This document shows positions 1-9,129 of a stretch of 34,072 nucleotides of DNA, piece by piece (position 1 is the stretch's first letter; the number at the start of each line of letters is the position of its first letter). This DNA comes from an uncultured Psychrobacter sp. (GTDB lineage Bacteria > Pseudomonadota > Gammaproteobacteria > Pseudomonadales > Moraxellaceae), in contig CANLXO010000019.1 of assembly GCA_947495055.1 (NCBI GenBank), positions 1 through 34,072 on the forward strand, given 5' to 3'. Position numbers and translations under genes: made by a program. A model generated the notes under the pieces. The model saw only the letters and a program-made list of their open reading frames with translations. It ran no database searches and was not told where the DNA came from.

Positions 1-18
1 GTGGTTTGATTATTATCG

Positions 19-159
19 TCAGGCTGCGTAATCAAAATCTCCCAAGTTTATATATACGGGATTGACGGCAGGGGTCATATTTAGCTCTGAATAATCATCT
101 GTATTTAATATGGTTATTTCAATCCACTCATTCTTTATACTTAGGTTAGCATACTGCAT
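19..159 (-). CDS. possible small ORF downstream of metH (46 aa), unrecognised
   Basis: An ATG at 159 opens a 46-codon frame ending in TGA at 19-21, on the same strand as metH and just past its stop. The product begins MQYANLSIKNEW and ends GDFDYAA. It is acidic and mixed in composition and does not look like low-complexity spacer. The frame stays open upstream to about 225, overlapping the metH 3' end in another frame, so it could also be the tail of a decayed longer gene. The Shine-Dalgarno is weak (AAGAAAC). I recognise no family. It may be a chance ORF in an AT-rich spacer. Confidence 0.22.
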   Translation of the reverse strand: MQYANLSIKNEWIEITILNTDDYSELNMTPAVNPVYINLGDFDYAA

Positions 160-211
160 TTGTTTCTTACTAAAAACAAGTACAGTCTGCCGATAGAACT
201 TTTTTGGTGAT

Positions 212-3200
212 CTACAAATTCGGATTTAACCACTTCTCAGCGGTTTTGATATCCCAATCCTTTCGCGCCGCATAATCCTCCAACTGGTCGCGGTCGATTT
301 TACCGACGTTGAAGTATTCGCTATCTGGATGCGAGTAATAAAAGCCGCTGACCGATGAGGCTGGCCACATCGCGTAGCTCTCGGTCAACGTCGTACCGAT
401 AGCGTCTACCGTACCGAGCCAATCAAACAGCTTGCCTTTTTCCGTATGTTCAGGACAGGCAGGATAGCCCGGTGCAGGGCGGATACCGACGTATTTTTCT
501 TTAATCATCTCATCATTGGTTAAACTCTCGTCAGCCTGATAGCCCCAATAGTCTTTGCGGATCAGCTCATGCAAATGCTCAGCAAAGGCTTCGGCGAGGC
601 GATCGGAGAGTGCTTGTACCATGATCGCATTATAGTCATCGCCAGCTTCCTTATACTTATCAGCCAAGTCTTCAGTGCCAACGATAGAGACGGTAAAGCC
701 GCCAAGATAATCAGAATGGGTGTCCAATGGCGAGATAAAGTCTGCTAAGCTAAAGTTAGGCTTGCCACTGGCTTTATCGCTTTGCTGACGCAGATGCTCA
801 AAGGTATGCGTGGCTTGTCCGCCATCTTCGAGCGCTCTGTCGTACACGGTAATCGTATCGCTACTGGTGCGACGCGCAGGCATAAGTTTAAACACGCCTT
901 TGGCGACGATGAGCTTTTCATCGATCATCTTTTGCATCAGATCATTGGCATTATCGAACAGATCACGCGCGGCTTCACCAACCACGTCATCTTGCAATAT
1001 TTTGGGATACTTGCCCGCTAGACCCCAAGAGATGAAGAACGGCGTCCAATCGATATAGGGCAGCAAGTCAGTGATAGGGTAGTCGTCCAATATCACCTGA
1101 CCGAGTTTGTTCGGCACAGGCGGGGTATAGTTGGCCCAATCATAATTAAAGCCCGCTTCAATCGATTCAGCATAAGAGAGCTTGGCGGCTTTGGGTTGAC
1201 GCTTCGCCAGACGCTCGCGCACTTTGATATATTCTTCGCGGGTGTCATCGAGCAGCTCTTGACGGTTTTCTTTGGAGAGCAGTTTGGTGACCACGCCGAC
1301 CGCGCGCGAAGCATCAGCCACATAGATGACGCCATCGTTTTGATACTGCGGCTCCACCTTCACCGCGGTATGCGCTTTAGAAGTCGTGGCACCGCCCATC
1401 ATTAACGGCAGGGTCATGCCGCGCTCTTGCATTTGCTTAGCGACATAGACCATCTCATCGAGACTCGGGGTGATTAGTCCTGAGAGACCGATGATATCGA
1501 CTTTCTCTTTGATGGCGGTATCGAGGATTGTCTCACACGGTACCATGACGCCCATATCGACGATGTCATAGCCATTACAGCCAAGTACCACGCCGACGAT
1601 GTTTTTACCGATATCATGGACGTCGCCTTTGACCGTGGCCATCAGGATCTTGCCTTTGACTTCGCCTTCGACCTTTTCCGCTTCGATATAGGGGTTGAGC
1701 CAAGCGACGGACTGCTTCATCACGCGCGCTGATTTGACCACTTGCGGTAAGAACATTTTGCCCGCGCCAAATAGATCGCCGACGATATTCATCCCGTCCA
1801 TGAGCGGCCCTTCGATGACCTCTAGCGGTTTAGGGTATTTCTCCCATGCTTCCTTGGTGTCCGCTTCGATAAAGGTGGTAATACCTTTGACTAGCGCATG
1901 AGCGATACGCTCCTCGACTGATCCTTCACGCCAGCTCATATCGACGGTACTGTCTTTTTTCTTGCCGCCGTCTTGGTAGTTTTCGGCGACGCTCATTAGG
2001 CGCTCGGTCGCGTCTTGACCGCTTTCGCCTTGATTGCGATTGAGCATGACATCTTCGATAGCGTCGCGCGCTTCCTTCGGAATATCGTCATATAGCTCAA
2101 GCATAGCGGGGTTGACGATACCCATGGTCAGGCCATTTTGAATCGCATGATAAAGAAATACCGAGTTGATGGCTTCGCGAATCGGGTTACCTCGGAAGCT
2201 AAAGGAGACGTTAGAGACGCCGCCTGATACCATCGCATTAGGTAGGTTGTCCGTGATCCATTTTGTAGCGTTAATGAAGTCTGCGCCATAATTGTTGTGC
2301 TCGGTGATACCGGTGGCGACCGCAAAGATATTGGGGTCAAAGATAATGTCCTCAGACGGGAAACCGACCTCGTTAACGAGTACGTCATAGCTGCGCTGGC
2401 TAATCTCAGTTTTGCGCTCAAAGGTATCGGCCTGACCGTCCTCGTCGAATGCCATGACGATAACCGCGGCGCCGTAGCGCATACACAGCTTAGCGCGCTC
2501 AACGAATTCTTCGTGACCTTCTTTGAGTGAGATAGAGTTGACCACCGATTTGCCTTGCGTGCGTTTAAGTCCTTCTTCGATGATGTCCCATTTCGAGGAG
2601 TCAATCATCAATGGCACGCGGCTGATATCTGGCTCACCTGAGACCAAGTTGACAAAATGTATCATCGCCTGCTTGGAGTCGAGCATACCCTCATCCATGT
2701 TGATATCGACGATTTGCGCGCCGCCCTCGACCTGATCGCGGGCGACGTCTAGTGCTTCGGTATAGGCTTCGGTCTTGATCAAGCGCAAGAATTTCTTTGA
2801 GCCTGTGACATTAGTACGCTCGCCGACGTTGACAAATAGGCTATCAGGGGTGATGTTAAACGGCTCAAGACCAGACAAACGGCAGGCAGGCGCAATCTCA
2901 GGAATAACACGCGGCGAATAATTGGCGACCATCTCAGCGATTAGGCGAATATGTTCAGGGGTGGTACCACAGCAGCCGCCAACGATGTTTAAAATACCCG
3001 CTTTAGCAAAGCCTTCGAGCAAGGCTGTCGTTTGCTCAGGAGTCTCATCATATTCACCGAACTCATTAGGTAAGCCGGCATTGGGATGGGCTGAGACGTG
3101 GACATTAGCAATATTGGAGAGCGTTTGAATATGCGGGCGCAGCGCATCGGCACCGAGTGCACAGTTAAAACCTACCGACAAAGGTTTCGCATGACGTACT

Positions 3201-4003
3201 GAATTATAAAAGGCTTCTGCCGTTTGTCCTGATAGGGTGCGACCTGACGCATCGGTAATGGTACCTGAGATCATAATGGGTAGCTCAAACCCAATATCAT
3301 CAAAGACGCCAGTGACGGCGAATATCGCAGCTTTGGCATTTAGCGTATCGAACACAGTCTCAATCAAGATAATATCAACACCGCCTTCGATCAGTGCAAG
3401 GGTGGCTTCACGGTAGTTATCAACTAACTGATCAAAGGTCACGTTACGATAAGCAGGATCATTGACATCAGGCGATAGCGAACACGTGCGCGATGTTGGA
3501 CCAATGACGCCTGCGACAAAGCGCGGTTTTTCAGGATTCTTTGCCGTAAACCCATCAGCGGCCTCGCGCGCTATTTGAGCAGCGGTAATATTAAGCTCTG
3601 GTACGAGGTACTCCATATCATAGTCCGCCATCGATAATCGCGTACCATTAAAGCTATTGGTCTCGATAATATCAGCGCCAGCAGCGAGGTGGTCATTATG
3701 AATATCTCTGATCATCTGCGGCTGCGTCAGCACGAGCAAATCATTATTACCACGTACGTCCTGCTCAATACCAGCAAAGCGTTCGCCGCGATAATCTTCT
3801 TCCTCTAATTTATAGGTCTGAATCTGAGTGCCCATCGCCCCATCGAGCATCAAAATACGTTTTGCCATTTCAGCTTCAATGCGGGTGCGTGCCGTAAGCT
3901 GTTGTTCTTTATAAGGGAATACACTAGGCGGCGTTAATACAAAATCACCGCTAGAAGTAGTGGTTTGCTGCTTGCTATCGTTTTGAGGCGTTGTCGATGT
4001 CAT
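212..4003 (-). CDS. metH: cobalamin-dependent methionine synthase MetH
   Basis: 5-methyltetrahydrofolate:homocysteine methyltransferase, about 1263 aa and close to the 1227 aa of E. coli MetH. All four modules are visible. The homocysteine-binding barrel carries Zn ligands Cys281 (GFNCALGAD) and Cys344/345 ([10 protein letters not shown]). The pterin-binding domain covers roughly 390-670 ([11 protein letters not shown]). The cobalamin cap and Rossmann domain include [11 protein letters not shown], whose His796 is the lower axial cobalt ligand. The C-terminal AdoMet reactivation domain has [16 protein letters not shown] chose the ATG at 4003 because the protein from there (MTSTTPQ) has a normal length; a TTG at 4048 would add 15 unlike residues. 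Neither start has a good Shine-Dalgarno. No cobalamin riboswitch is evident upstream. It is a single gene with no co-directional neighbour upstream. Confidence 0.97.
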   Translation of the reverse strand: MTSTTPQNDSKQQTTTSSGDFVLTPPSVFPYKEQQLTARTRIEAEMAKRILMLDGAMGTQIQTYKLEEEDYRGERFAGIEQDVRGNNDLLVLTQPQMIRDIHNDHLAAGADIIETNSFNGTRLSMADYDMEYLVPELNITAAQIAREAADGFTAKNPEKPRFVAGVIGPTSRTCSLSPDVNDPAYRNVTFDQLVDNYREATLALIEGGVDIILIETVFDTLNAKAAIFAVTGVFDDIGFELPIMISGTITDASGRTLSGQTAEAFYNSVRHAKPLSVGFNCALGADALRPHIQTLSNIANVHVSAHPNAGLPNEFGEYDETPEQTTALLEGFAKAGILNIVGGCCGTTPEHIRLIAEMVANYSPRVIPEIAPACRLSGLEPFNITPDSLFVNVGERTNVTGSKKFLRLIKTEAYTEALDVARDQVEGGAQIVDINMDEGMLDSKQAMIHFVNLVSGEPDISRVPLMIDSSKWDIIEEGLKRTQGKSVVNSISLKEGHEEFVERAKLCMRYGAAVIVMAFDEDGQADTFERKTEISQRSYDVLVNEVGFPSEDIIFDPNIFAVATGITEHNNYGADFINATKWITDNLPNAMVSGGVSNVSFSFRGNPIREAINSVFLYHAIQNGLTMGIVNPAMLELYDDIPKEARDAIEDVMLNRNQGESGQDATERLMSVAENYQDGGKKKDSTVDMSWREGSVEERIAHALVKGITTFIEADTKEAWEKYPKPLEVIEGPLMDGMNIVGDLFGAGKMFLPQVVKSARVMKQSVAWLNPYIEAEKVEGEVKGKILMATVKGDVHDIGKNIVGVVLGCNGYDIVDMGVMVPCETILDTAIKEKVDIIGLSGLITPSLDEMVYVAKQMQERGMTLPLMMGGATTSKAHTAVKVEPQYQNDGVIYVADASRAVGVVTKLLSKENRQELLDDTREEYIKVRERLAKRQPKAAKLSYAESIEAGFNYDWANYTPPVPNKLGQVILDDYPITDLLPYIDWTPFFISWGLAGKYPKILQDDVVGEAARDLFDNANDLMQKMIDEKLIVAKGVFKLMPARRTSSDTITVYDRALEDGGQATHTFEHLRQQSDKASGKPNFSLADFISPLDTHSDYLGGFTVSIVGTEDLADKYKEAGDDYNAIMVQALSDRLAEAFAEHLHELIRKDYWGYQADESLTNDEMIKEKYVGIRPAPGYPACPEHTEKGKLFDWLGTVDAIGTTLTESYAMWPASSVSGFYYSHPDSEYFNVGKIDRDQLEDYAARKDWDIKTAEKWLNPNL

Positions 4004-4432
4004 AGGAGTAAGGCTTATGTTATTGATGTTATAAAGGGATAAGTGCAAAAGCGCAGAATTAAAAGTTAGCGCATTTTAACATGAAAATTGGCGTATTCGA
4101 GTAGGCGTTGCTAGCCATACCCTTCTATAAGCATTTTAAGCGGTTTACAAGAGTGAGCAAATAAGCAGCAAGTTTCTACAAAATCTGCTAATTAGGGTAA
4201 AAAACAGACATAACTTACAGGGGTATTACAAAAAGTAGCGTAAACACAGAGTGACACTTCGAACCAATATGTTAATTTACGTTTATAAGGATTTGCTTCT
4301 CATTAGTACTACTTATAAGTTTGTTGAATATGATTAAAATTTTTAATCAAGTTTTCTTAACTTTGAGAATAACTACCTTATATATGACATACTAAGCATA
4401 TAACCGTTAATAAAATAATCAGGGATACGAAT
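4004..4432. other. spacer between divergent metH and FAS1 gene
   Basis: This is 429 bp of AT-rich DNA between divergent genes and must hold both promoters. I see no ORF, no convincing riboswitch fold and no repeat other than the palindrome at 4331-4349. A weak sigma70-like pair, TTAACT (4357-4362) and TATATA (4379-4384) with a 16-nt spacer, could drive the rightward gene. No clear metH promoter was found. Confidence 0.5.
4331..4349. promoter_or_regulatory. perfect 19-bp palindrome, candidate operator
   Basis: TGATTAAAATTTTTAATCA consists of 9-bp perfect arms around a single central T. It lies about 85 bp upstream of the first FAS1 lipoprotein start and just before a weak -35/-10 pair. There is no G/C-rich stem, so it reads as a protein-binding site and not a terminator. 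The binding protein is unknown. In AT-rich DNA a palindrome of A/T tracts is less striking than its length suggests. Confidence 0.4.
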
Positions 4433-5002
4433 ATGAAACTTACTAAAATCGCTACAATCAGTACTTTGGCAGTATCGTTACTAGGATTGAGCGCCTGTAA
4501 TAATATGATGGCAGCTGACTCCATGCCTATGAAAACGCCAGCGCAAAAACAAGCTATGCAAAATCAGACCATGTCAGATATGAATGTCGTTCAAATTGCG
4601 CAGAGTAATGCTGATTTTTCTATCTTAGTAGAGGCGGTGCAAGCTGCAGGTTTAGCTGGCGCACTGTCTGATACGAGCGCAAGCTATACCGTATTAGCCC
4701 CAACCAATGCTGCCTTCGCTCAAGCACTACAAGAGACTGGCATGACAAAGGCGCAACTCTTTGCAAATAAGCCATTACTGACCAAAATTCTGACTTATCA
4801 TGTGATCAAGGGTAACACCCCAGTATATCAAAAGCATGTGAAACCAGGTAACTATACCATGCTGAGCAACGACACTCTTGTCATCACGCCACAAGGTAAA
4901 TTGATGGATGAGATGGGTCGTACGACGAGCATTATCAAAACAGATATCGCAGCAAGCAACGGCGTTGTACATGTTATTGACAGAGTTTTAATGCCACAAT
5001 AA
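4433..5002 (+). CDS. FAS1 (fasciclin) domain lipoprotein, copy 1
   Basis: A 189-aa secreted lipoprotein. The signal peptide ends in lipobox LSAC with the lipidated Cys at 22. A short linker (23-51) holds seven methionines. One FAS1 domain follows (about 52-188), with the H1 motif TVLAPTNAAFAQAL, the central YH motif (LTYHVIKGN) and the H2 motif NGVVHVIDRVLMP. FAS1 domains mediate adhesion or protein-protein contacts at the cell surface, and the specific partner here is unknown. An AGGGAT Shine-Dalgarno precedes the ATG. A second FAS1 lipoprotein follows 248 bp downstream on the same strand, so the pair is probably an old duplication. No hairpin terminator is obvious between them. Confidence 0.9.
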   Translation: MKLTKIATISTLAVSLLGLSACNNMMAADSMPMKTPAQKQAMQNQTMSDMNVVQIAQSNADFSILVEAVQAAGLAGALSDTSASYTVLAPTNAAFAQALQETGMTKAQLFANKPLLTKILTYHVIKGNTPVYQKHVKPGNYTMLSNDTLVITPQGKLMDEMGRTTSIIKTDIAASNGVVHVIDRVLMPQ

Positions 5003-5250
5003 TTACTGTGTTAGGTTAAGCTAATAGCGCAGCTAAGTTGACAGCGTAGTCAGATCAATAGACTACTAAATTGATTGTAAGCCATTACTGTAAAAGAGCT
5101 GATGTCTCAGTAGGTGTCAGCGATTCATTAAACCATCCGCTTGTTTTGTTTAATCCATCTATTCATCAACACAAAGTCCAATCCATCATTTGTACGGTTA
5201 CTTATCTATAAATGGGGTATGACTCAATTTTGTTTTAAAAGGAAATCTTT

Positions 5251-5856
5251 ATGTTAAAGAAAACATTTTTATCACTAGCTATCGCGGCATCTGCAGTAAC
5301 TTTAGTTGCCTGTAACGATACCGAAACCGTTGTTGAGCCAGTCGAAGAGCCAATGGTTGAAACCGAGCCGATGGTTGAGACTGAACTTATGGCAGAGCCA
5401 ATGGTAGAAGCTGATCCTATGGCTGACACTATGGCAACTCAAAGCATCGCCGAAATCGCAGCGGGTAACGAGAATTTAACTATCTTGACCGCAGCATTAC
5501 AGTCAGCTGGCTTAGATACTATGCTAATGGATGCAGGTACTTATACGGTATTTGCCCCTACTGATGATGCGTTTGCACCAGTACTTGAAAAGCTTGGCGT
5601 CACTAAAGAAGAGCTTTTAGCAAACACTGATTTGCTAAATAGCGTACTGCCTTATCACGTCCTACCTATGGTCGTTATGGCAGCTGAGATTCCATACGGT
5701 ACAGATGTTACTACCGTAAATGGTGCTACTATTAATATCAGCGATGCTAACGTTATCACTGATGCAGCGGGTAACACTGCTAATATTACTGGTACCGATA
5801 TTATGGCGACCAACGGCGTAGTGCATACTATTGATGCGGTACTCATGCCAGAGTAA
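5251..5856 (+). CDS. FAS1 (fasciclin) domain lipoprotein, copy 2
   Basis: A 201-aa lipoprotein. The signal peptide has lipobox LVAC (Cys21). Residues 22-62 form an acidic linker built on an imperfect EPMVET repeat, with Met at 35, 41, 47, 51, 57 and 61. The FAS1 domain runs from about 64 to 200, with YTVFAPTDDAFAPVL, LPYHVLPM and NGVVHTIDAVLMPE. The domain resembles the upstream copy while the linker is unrelated in sequence, so duplication followed by linker divergence is likely. The start is supported by AAAAGGAAA about 6-13 nt upstream of the ATG. The gene ends at a bidirectional-looking terminator. It probably acts in the periplasm or on the outer surface. Ligand and function are unknown. 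Confidence 0.9.
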   Translation: MLKKTFLSLAIAASAVTLVACNDTETVVEPVEEPMVETEPMVETELMAEPMVEADPMADTMATQSIAEIAAGNENLTILTAALQSAGLDTMLMDAGTYTVFAPTDDAFAPVLEKLGVTKEELLANTDLLNSVLPYHVLPMVVMAAEIPYGTDVTTVNGATINISDANVITDAAGNTANITGTDIMATNGVVHTIDAVLMPE

Positions 5857-5902
5857 CTATTGGTTTAGATAACTGTTATTTTATACGATTACTATTTTAT
5901 AC

Positions 5903-5936
5903 GAAAAAAGCCCAGCTCTAGTAGTTGGGTTTTTTG
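5903..5936. terminator. rho-independent terminator after FAS1 copy 2
   Basis: An A-run plus GCCCAGCT pairs (with two G-U pairs) with AGTTGGG followed by six T. It ends the rightward FAS1 transcript, and the flanking A and T runs let it work in both directions. Confidence 0.8.
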
Positions 5937-5993
5937 TTGTCCATCTTTTTATAGCTCATCTTTTATATCTTTGAGTAGTTTATACAACATCCA

Positions 5994-6028
5994 CAAAAAA
6001 GCCCGAGACTTAATCTCAGGCTTTTTTT
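5994..6028. terminator. rho-independent terminator after the AGCS symporter
   Basis: AAAAAAGCC and GAGA pair with TCTC and GGCTTTTTTT across a TTAA loop. It sits 18 bp past the leftward symporter stop and about 60 bp from the FAS1 terminator, so the two convergent units are insulated back to back. Confidence 0.85.
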
Positions 6029-6045
6029 ATGTTAATACGTAGAGA

Positions 6046-7605
6046 TTACTTAAGATCTTTACGCAAGGGATCAGCTGCAACTCTTTGCTGCTCTGCTAGA
6101 TGACGCTCTTCCCAATAAGTCGCGTTTTTGATACCAAATTTCTTAGGATCAAAGACGAATCTTTTAGAAGTTGTACCGCCGCCTGCTTTGAGCTGTGCTT
6201 CGTAATCGCGTAGGATATCGATAGCAGGACGTGCCACAAAGAAGATAACAATGATACCGACGATATTGAGCCAAGCCATCAAGCCAACACCAACATCACC
6301 AAGACCCCAGATATAACCTGAGCTGTTGAGCGCGCCGTATGCCACCATAAACATGATGATAAGTTTAACGATGAACTGACCAGCTTTACTTGCGCCGCGA
6401 CCCATAGAGCGGGTGAGGTAGGAGATGTTCACTTCAGCGATGTAGTAGTATGCCAAGATAGTAGTAAAGGCAAAGAAGAAGACCGCTACCGCAATGAACG
6501 TGTTACCAAAGGTGCCGTAGACTGATTCCATCGCCATTTGTGTAAACGATGGTGAGTTGATCTCAACAGTCGCCGCGACGTTTTGAACTAGGAACTGACC
6601 ATCAGGTAGCTCGCCTTGGATGTTGTACATGCCAGTAGATAGAATCATAAAGGCAGTTGCAGAACAAACAAGCAGAGTATCAACGTAGACGGAGAATGCC
6701 TGTACCAAACCCTGCTGCGCTGGGTGATCGACCGCTGCTGCTGATGCAGCGTGAGGGCCTGTACCTTGACCGGCTTCATTAGAGTAAATACCACGTTTGA
6801 CGCCCCAACCAATAGCGGCACCAAAACCTGCTTGCGCGGTAAAGGCATCACCAACGATAGCACCGAATACTTGTGGAATCATGCTAAAGTTTGCAAACAT
6901 GATCAGTAGCGCAAGAATAATATAACCGACTGCCATAAACGGAACGGCATACTCAGTAAAGGTTGCGATACGCTTGATACCACCAAAGATGATAAAACCT
7001 AAAACCACTAGGATAATACCAAGAGCGATTAGGCGGGTTGATCCTGTTTCCATACCCATGAAGTTCATTGCTGACCCTTCACCTGCAACCTGAGCCACAG
7101 CGTTGATAACGCCGTTGGCCTGTACGCCAGGTAAGAACACACCACAAGCGATGATCGAAGCAATGGCAAACAAGATACCGTACCATTTTTGACCCAGAGC
7201 ACGCTCAAAGTAATAAGCAGGACCACCGCGGTACTCGCCAGTGACCACGTCGCGCTCTTTGTAGATCTGACCTAAGGTTGACTCAACATAAGCGGTTGAG
7301 GCGCCCAAAAAGGCCACAACCCACATCCAGAACACCGCACCAGGACCACCAAAACCGATGGCAGCGGCGACCCCTGCAATGTTACCCATACCAACGCGGC
7401 CTGCCAGTGATACGGCTAGGGCCTGAAATGATGAGATACCTGCATTGTCAGGCTTGCCCTTAAATAGTAGTCTGATCATCTCCCCAAACAGGCGAACTTG
7501 AACAAACCGCGTTAAGATAGAATAGAATAAACCTGCACCTAAGCATAAGTAAATGAGTGCCGGGCTCCAGATAATTCCGTTTGCTAGATTGACTAAACTT
7601 TCCAT
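6046..7605 (-). CDS. AGCS family Na+:alanine/glycine symporter
   Basis: A sodium-coupled small neutral amino acid importer of the inner membrane (alanine/glycine:cation symporter family), 519 aa from the chosen start. Family signatures are present: GRVGMGNIAGVAAAIGFGGP near the N-terminus, RGGPAYYFERALG, and SNEAGQGTGPHAASAA, which contributes to substrate and Na+ binding. About 10-11 hydrophobic spans follow. I chose the ATG at 7605 (MESLVNLANGIIW) because TAGGAA lies about 10 nt upstream. A longer frame to 7671 lacks a ribosome site and adds a hydrophilic leader that is atypical for the family. The exact substrate (alanine, glycine or D-alanine) cannot be told from sequence. It is a single-gene unit. 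Confidence 0.93.
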   Translation of the reverse strand: MESLVNLANGIIWSPALIYLCLGAGLFYSILTRFVQVRLFGEMIRLLFKGKPDNAGISSFQALAVSLAGRVGMGNIAGVAAAIGFGGPGAVFWMWVVAFLGASTAYVESTLGQIYKERDVVTGEYRGGPAYYFERALGQKWYGILFAIASIIACGVFLPGVQANGVINAVAQVAGEGSAMNFMGMETGSTRLIALGIILVVLGFIIFGGIKRIATFTEYAVPFMAVGYIILALLIMFANFSMIPQVFGAIVGDAFTAQAGFGAAIGWGVKRGIYSNEAGQGTGPHAASAAAVDHPAQQGLVQAFSVYVDTLLVCSATAFMILSTGMYNIQGELPDGQFLVQNVAATVEINSPSFTQMAMESVYGTFGNTFIAVAVFFFAFTTILAYYYIAEVNISYLTRSMGRGASKAGQFIVKLIIMFMVAYGALNSSGYIWGLGDVGVGLMAWLNIVGIIVIFFVARPAIDILRDYEAQLKAGGGTTSKRFVFDPKKFGIKNATYWEERHLAEQQRVAADPLRKDLK

Positions 7606-8120
7606 ATTATATATTCCTAAAGCTGTCTCAATAAGCCTTGACTCAGTGAACCTGCTGTTAGCTTCAAGCAAGTCCCTAAGTGTTTTTTGTACTATTGAGA
7701 GTAGGCTATGGTTGTCTGTATTTATCTACCAAGATTAGTATCGATATTAAATAATGACATCAATGTTGATATTAGACTCAGTGGTATCGACACCAAGTTG
7801 CTAACGACAAAACGAGCAACAAGACATCAATAGATAAAAAAGGGAATGTTGAAAGCAAATGCATAGTATCGCTACTAGGCATCTAATATATTTTACACTG
7901 TAATGGATACTTACATTTGCATTTAATAAAAGTAGTTATTTTGGATAGTAATTGACTAAAAATAGTATACATATCAAAAGCTTGCTTACTACTGATGCCA
8001 GCTATATAACAAATTAACTACCAAATGTATGCAAACCATACAGTAACGTAACTGCAATTTGCCATATTTTTACTTTAATTACTAGAATTTTCTGTGAATC
8101 ACAAAGGTTAAAGGTGATTA

Positions 8121-8138
8121 AATAGACAGGTGTCTATT
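8121..8138. promoter_or_regulatory. perfect 18-bp inverted repeat, TetR-operator-like
   Basis: AATAGACAGGTGTCTATT consists of 8-bp perfect arms around GG. The form (short arms, TAGAC/GTCTA, G/C centre) resembles operators bound by TetR-family repressors such as NemR. No TetR gene lies in this window, and the nearest starts are lemA (316 bp downstream) and the symporter (516 bp away). Confidence 0.45.
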
Positions 8139-8320
8139 AAGTTTTGATAAAGTATGATTAAACGGGAGTTTTAGAGCTTGTGACTGTACTTATCAATACT
8201 CTTTTAACTAGTCTTATCCTCTACCACGCAGCACTAATGAGCTCTTAGATAAATAATTAGTACGAAAGCTTATCTGATGACGCGGTTGTGTTTTGGTAAC
8301 GGTGAATTGTAAAAGTCTAG

Positions 8321-8364
8321 TGATGACGTCATCATTACCAGCATAAGCTACTGGTGATGATAAC
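8321..8364. promoter_or_regulatory. 14-bp perfect palindrome overlapping a stem-loop, upstream of lemA
   Basis: TGATGACGTCATCA (8321-8334) is a perfect palindrome. Its right half also forms the left arm of a second inverted repeat: GTCATCATTACCAG (8328-8341) against CTGGTGATGATAAC (8351-8364), with one mismatch and one wobble. The two structures are mutually exclusive in single-stranded form. It lies about 90-130 bp upstream of the lemA start, where an operator or leader structure is plausible. Confidence 0.45.
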
Positions 8365-8453
8365 TTATGATTTAGGCTATGAAATCTATGCCAGTTTGCT
8401 CAACAACTACTATATAAATAATGACTAACGATTAACAATCAGGAGCGACCTTT

Positions 8454-9065
8454 ATGTCACGCAACTCTTTTATAAAACCTATGCTGCTCTCAGCCGTACT
8501 AGCAACCTCTACTATTGGTCTGTCAGGCTGTGGTTATAACAACTTACAATCGCAAGACGAGCAAGTAACCGCGTCTTGGTCTGAGGTGGTCAACCAATAT
8601 CAGCGCCGTGATGATTTGGTGCCAAATCTGGTCAAAGTGGTGAAGCAATACGCTGATCAAGAGCAAGAAGTATTCACAGAAGTGGCCGCCGCGCGCTCAC
8701 AAGCAGGCGGCATTACGGTAACGCCTGAGCTACTCAACGACCCTGAAGCGATGGAGCGTTATGCTGAGGCGCAGTCGCAGATGACAGGGGCGTTGTCACG
8801 TTTGATGGCAGTGTCCGAGCGTTATCCTGAGCTCAAATCTGATGCTTTGTTTCAAGACTTGCAAGCGCAGTTAGAAGGCACTGAAAACCGTATTGCAGTT
8901 GCGCGTAATCGCTACATCCAAGAAGTTCAAGGCTACAACACTACAGTACGCCAGTTCCCAACCAATATCACTGCCAAAGTGTTTGGTATGGATACCAAGC
9001 CCAACTTCACGGTTGCTAACGAAGACGCAATATCTACTGCGCCCGATGTTGATTTTGGTGAGTAG
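8454..9065 (+). CDS. LemA family lipoprotein
   Basis: A 203-aa LemA-family protein, membrane-attached with a mostly helical exterior domain. The N-terminus has a lipoprotein signal ending in lipobox LSGC (Cys26), so it is probably lipid-anchored; many LemA proteins have an uncleaved transmembrane helix instead. The LemA signature starts after the anchor: a stretch from Val45 to Lys61 with the family's characteristic RRDDLVPNLV, then long helices through about 165. A good Shine-Dalgarno (AGGAGCGACC) precedes the ATG. It is followed 64 bp later by a TPM-domain protein, the usual partner gene of lemA in bacteria. The biochemical role of LemA is not established. Confidence 0.93.
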   Translation: MSRNSFIKPMLLSAVLATSTIGLSGCGYNNLQSQDEQVTASWSEVVNQYQRRDDLVPNLVKVVKQYADQEQEVFTEVAAARSQAGGITVTPELLNDPEAMERYAEAQSQMTGALSRLMAVSERYPELKSDALFQDLQAQLEGTENRIAVARNRYIQEVQGYNTTVRQFPTNITAKVFGMDTKPNFTVANEDAISTAPDVDFGE

Positions 9066-9129
9066 TGCTTTATAGCAATATGGCAACTAGACTTATCGTT
9101 TGACTCAATCTATAGATGGTAAATACATT

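Larger units (their letters stand above)
7606..8453. other. long gene-free spacer with several palindromes
   Basis: This is 848 bp of AT-rich DNA between the leftward symporter and the rightward lemA. I found no credible ORF on either strand, only frames under about 20 codons with no ribosome site. It contains two strong palindromes (8121-8138 and 8321-8334) and an overlapping stem-loop (8328-8364). The spacer is much longer than two divergent promoters need, so it may hold a small RNA or the remains of a lost regulator gene. That is inference only. Confidence 0.5.

Noticed and set aside
2128..2604. Leftward 158-codon ORF inside metH
   Set aside because: Out-of-frame shadow of metH, without its own ribosome site or recognisable motifs.
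4004..4250. Possible cobalamin riboswitch before metH
   Set aside because: No B12-box-like sequence or matching set of stems could be found on the metH strand.
7752..7780. Short inverted repeat ATCAA-TG-TTGAT upstream of the symporter
   Set aside because: Only 5-bp arms in AT-rich DNA; expected by chance.
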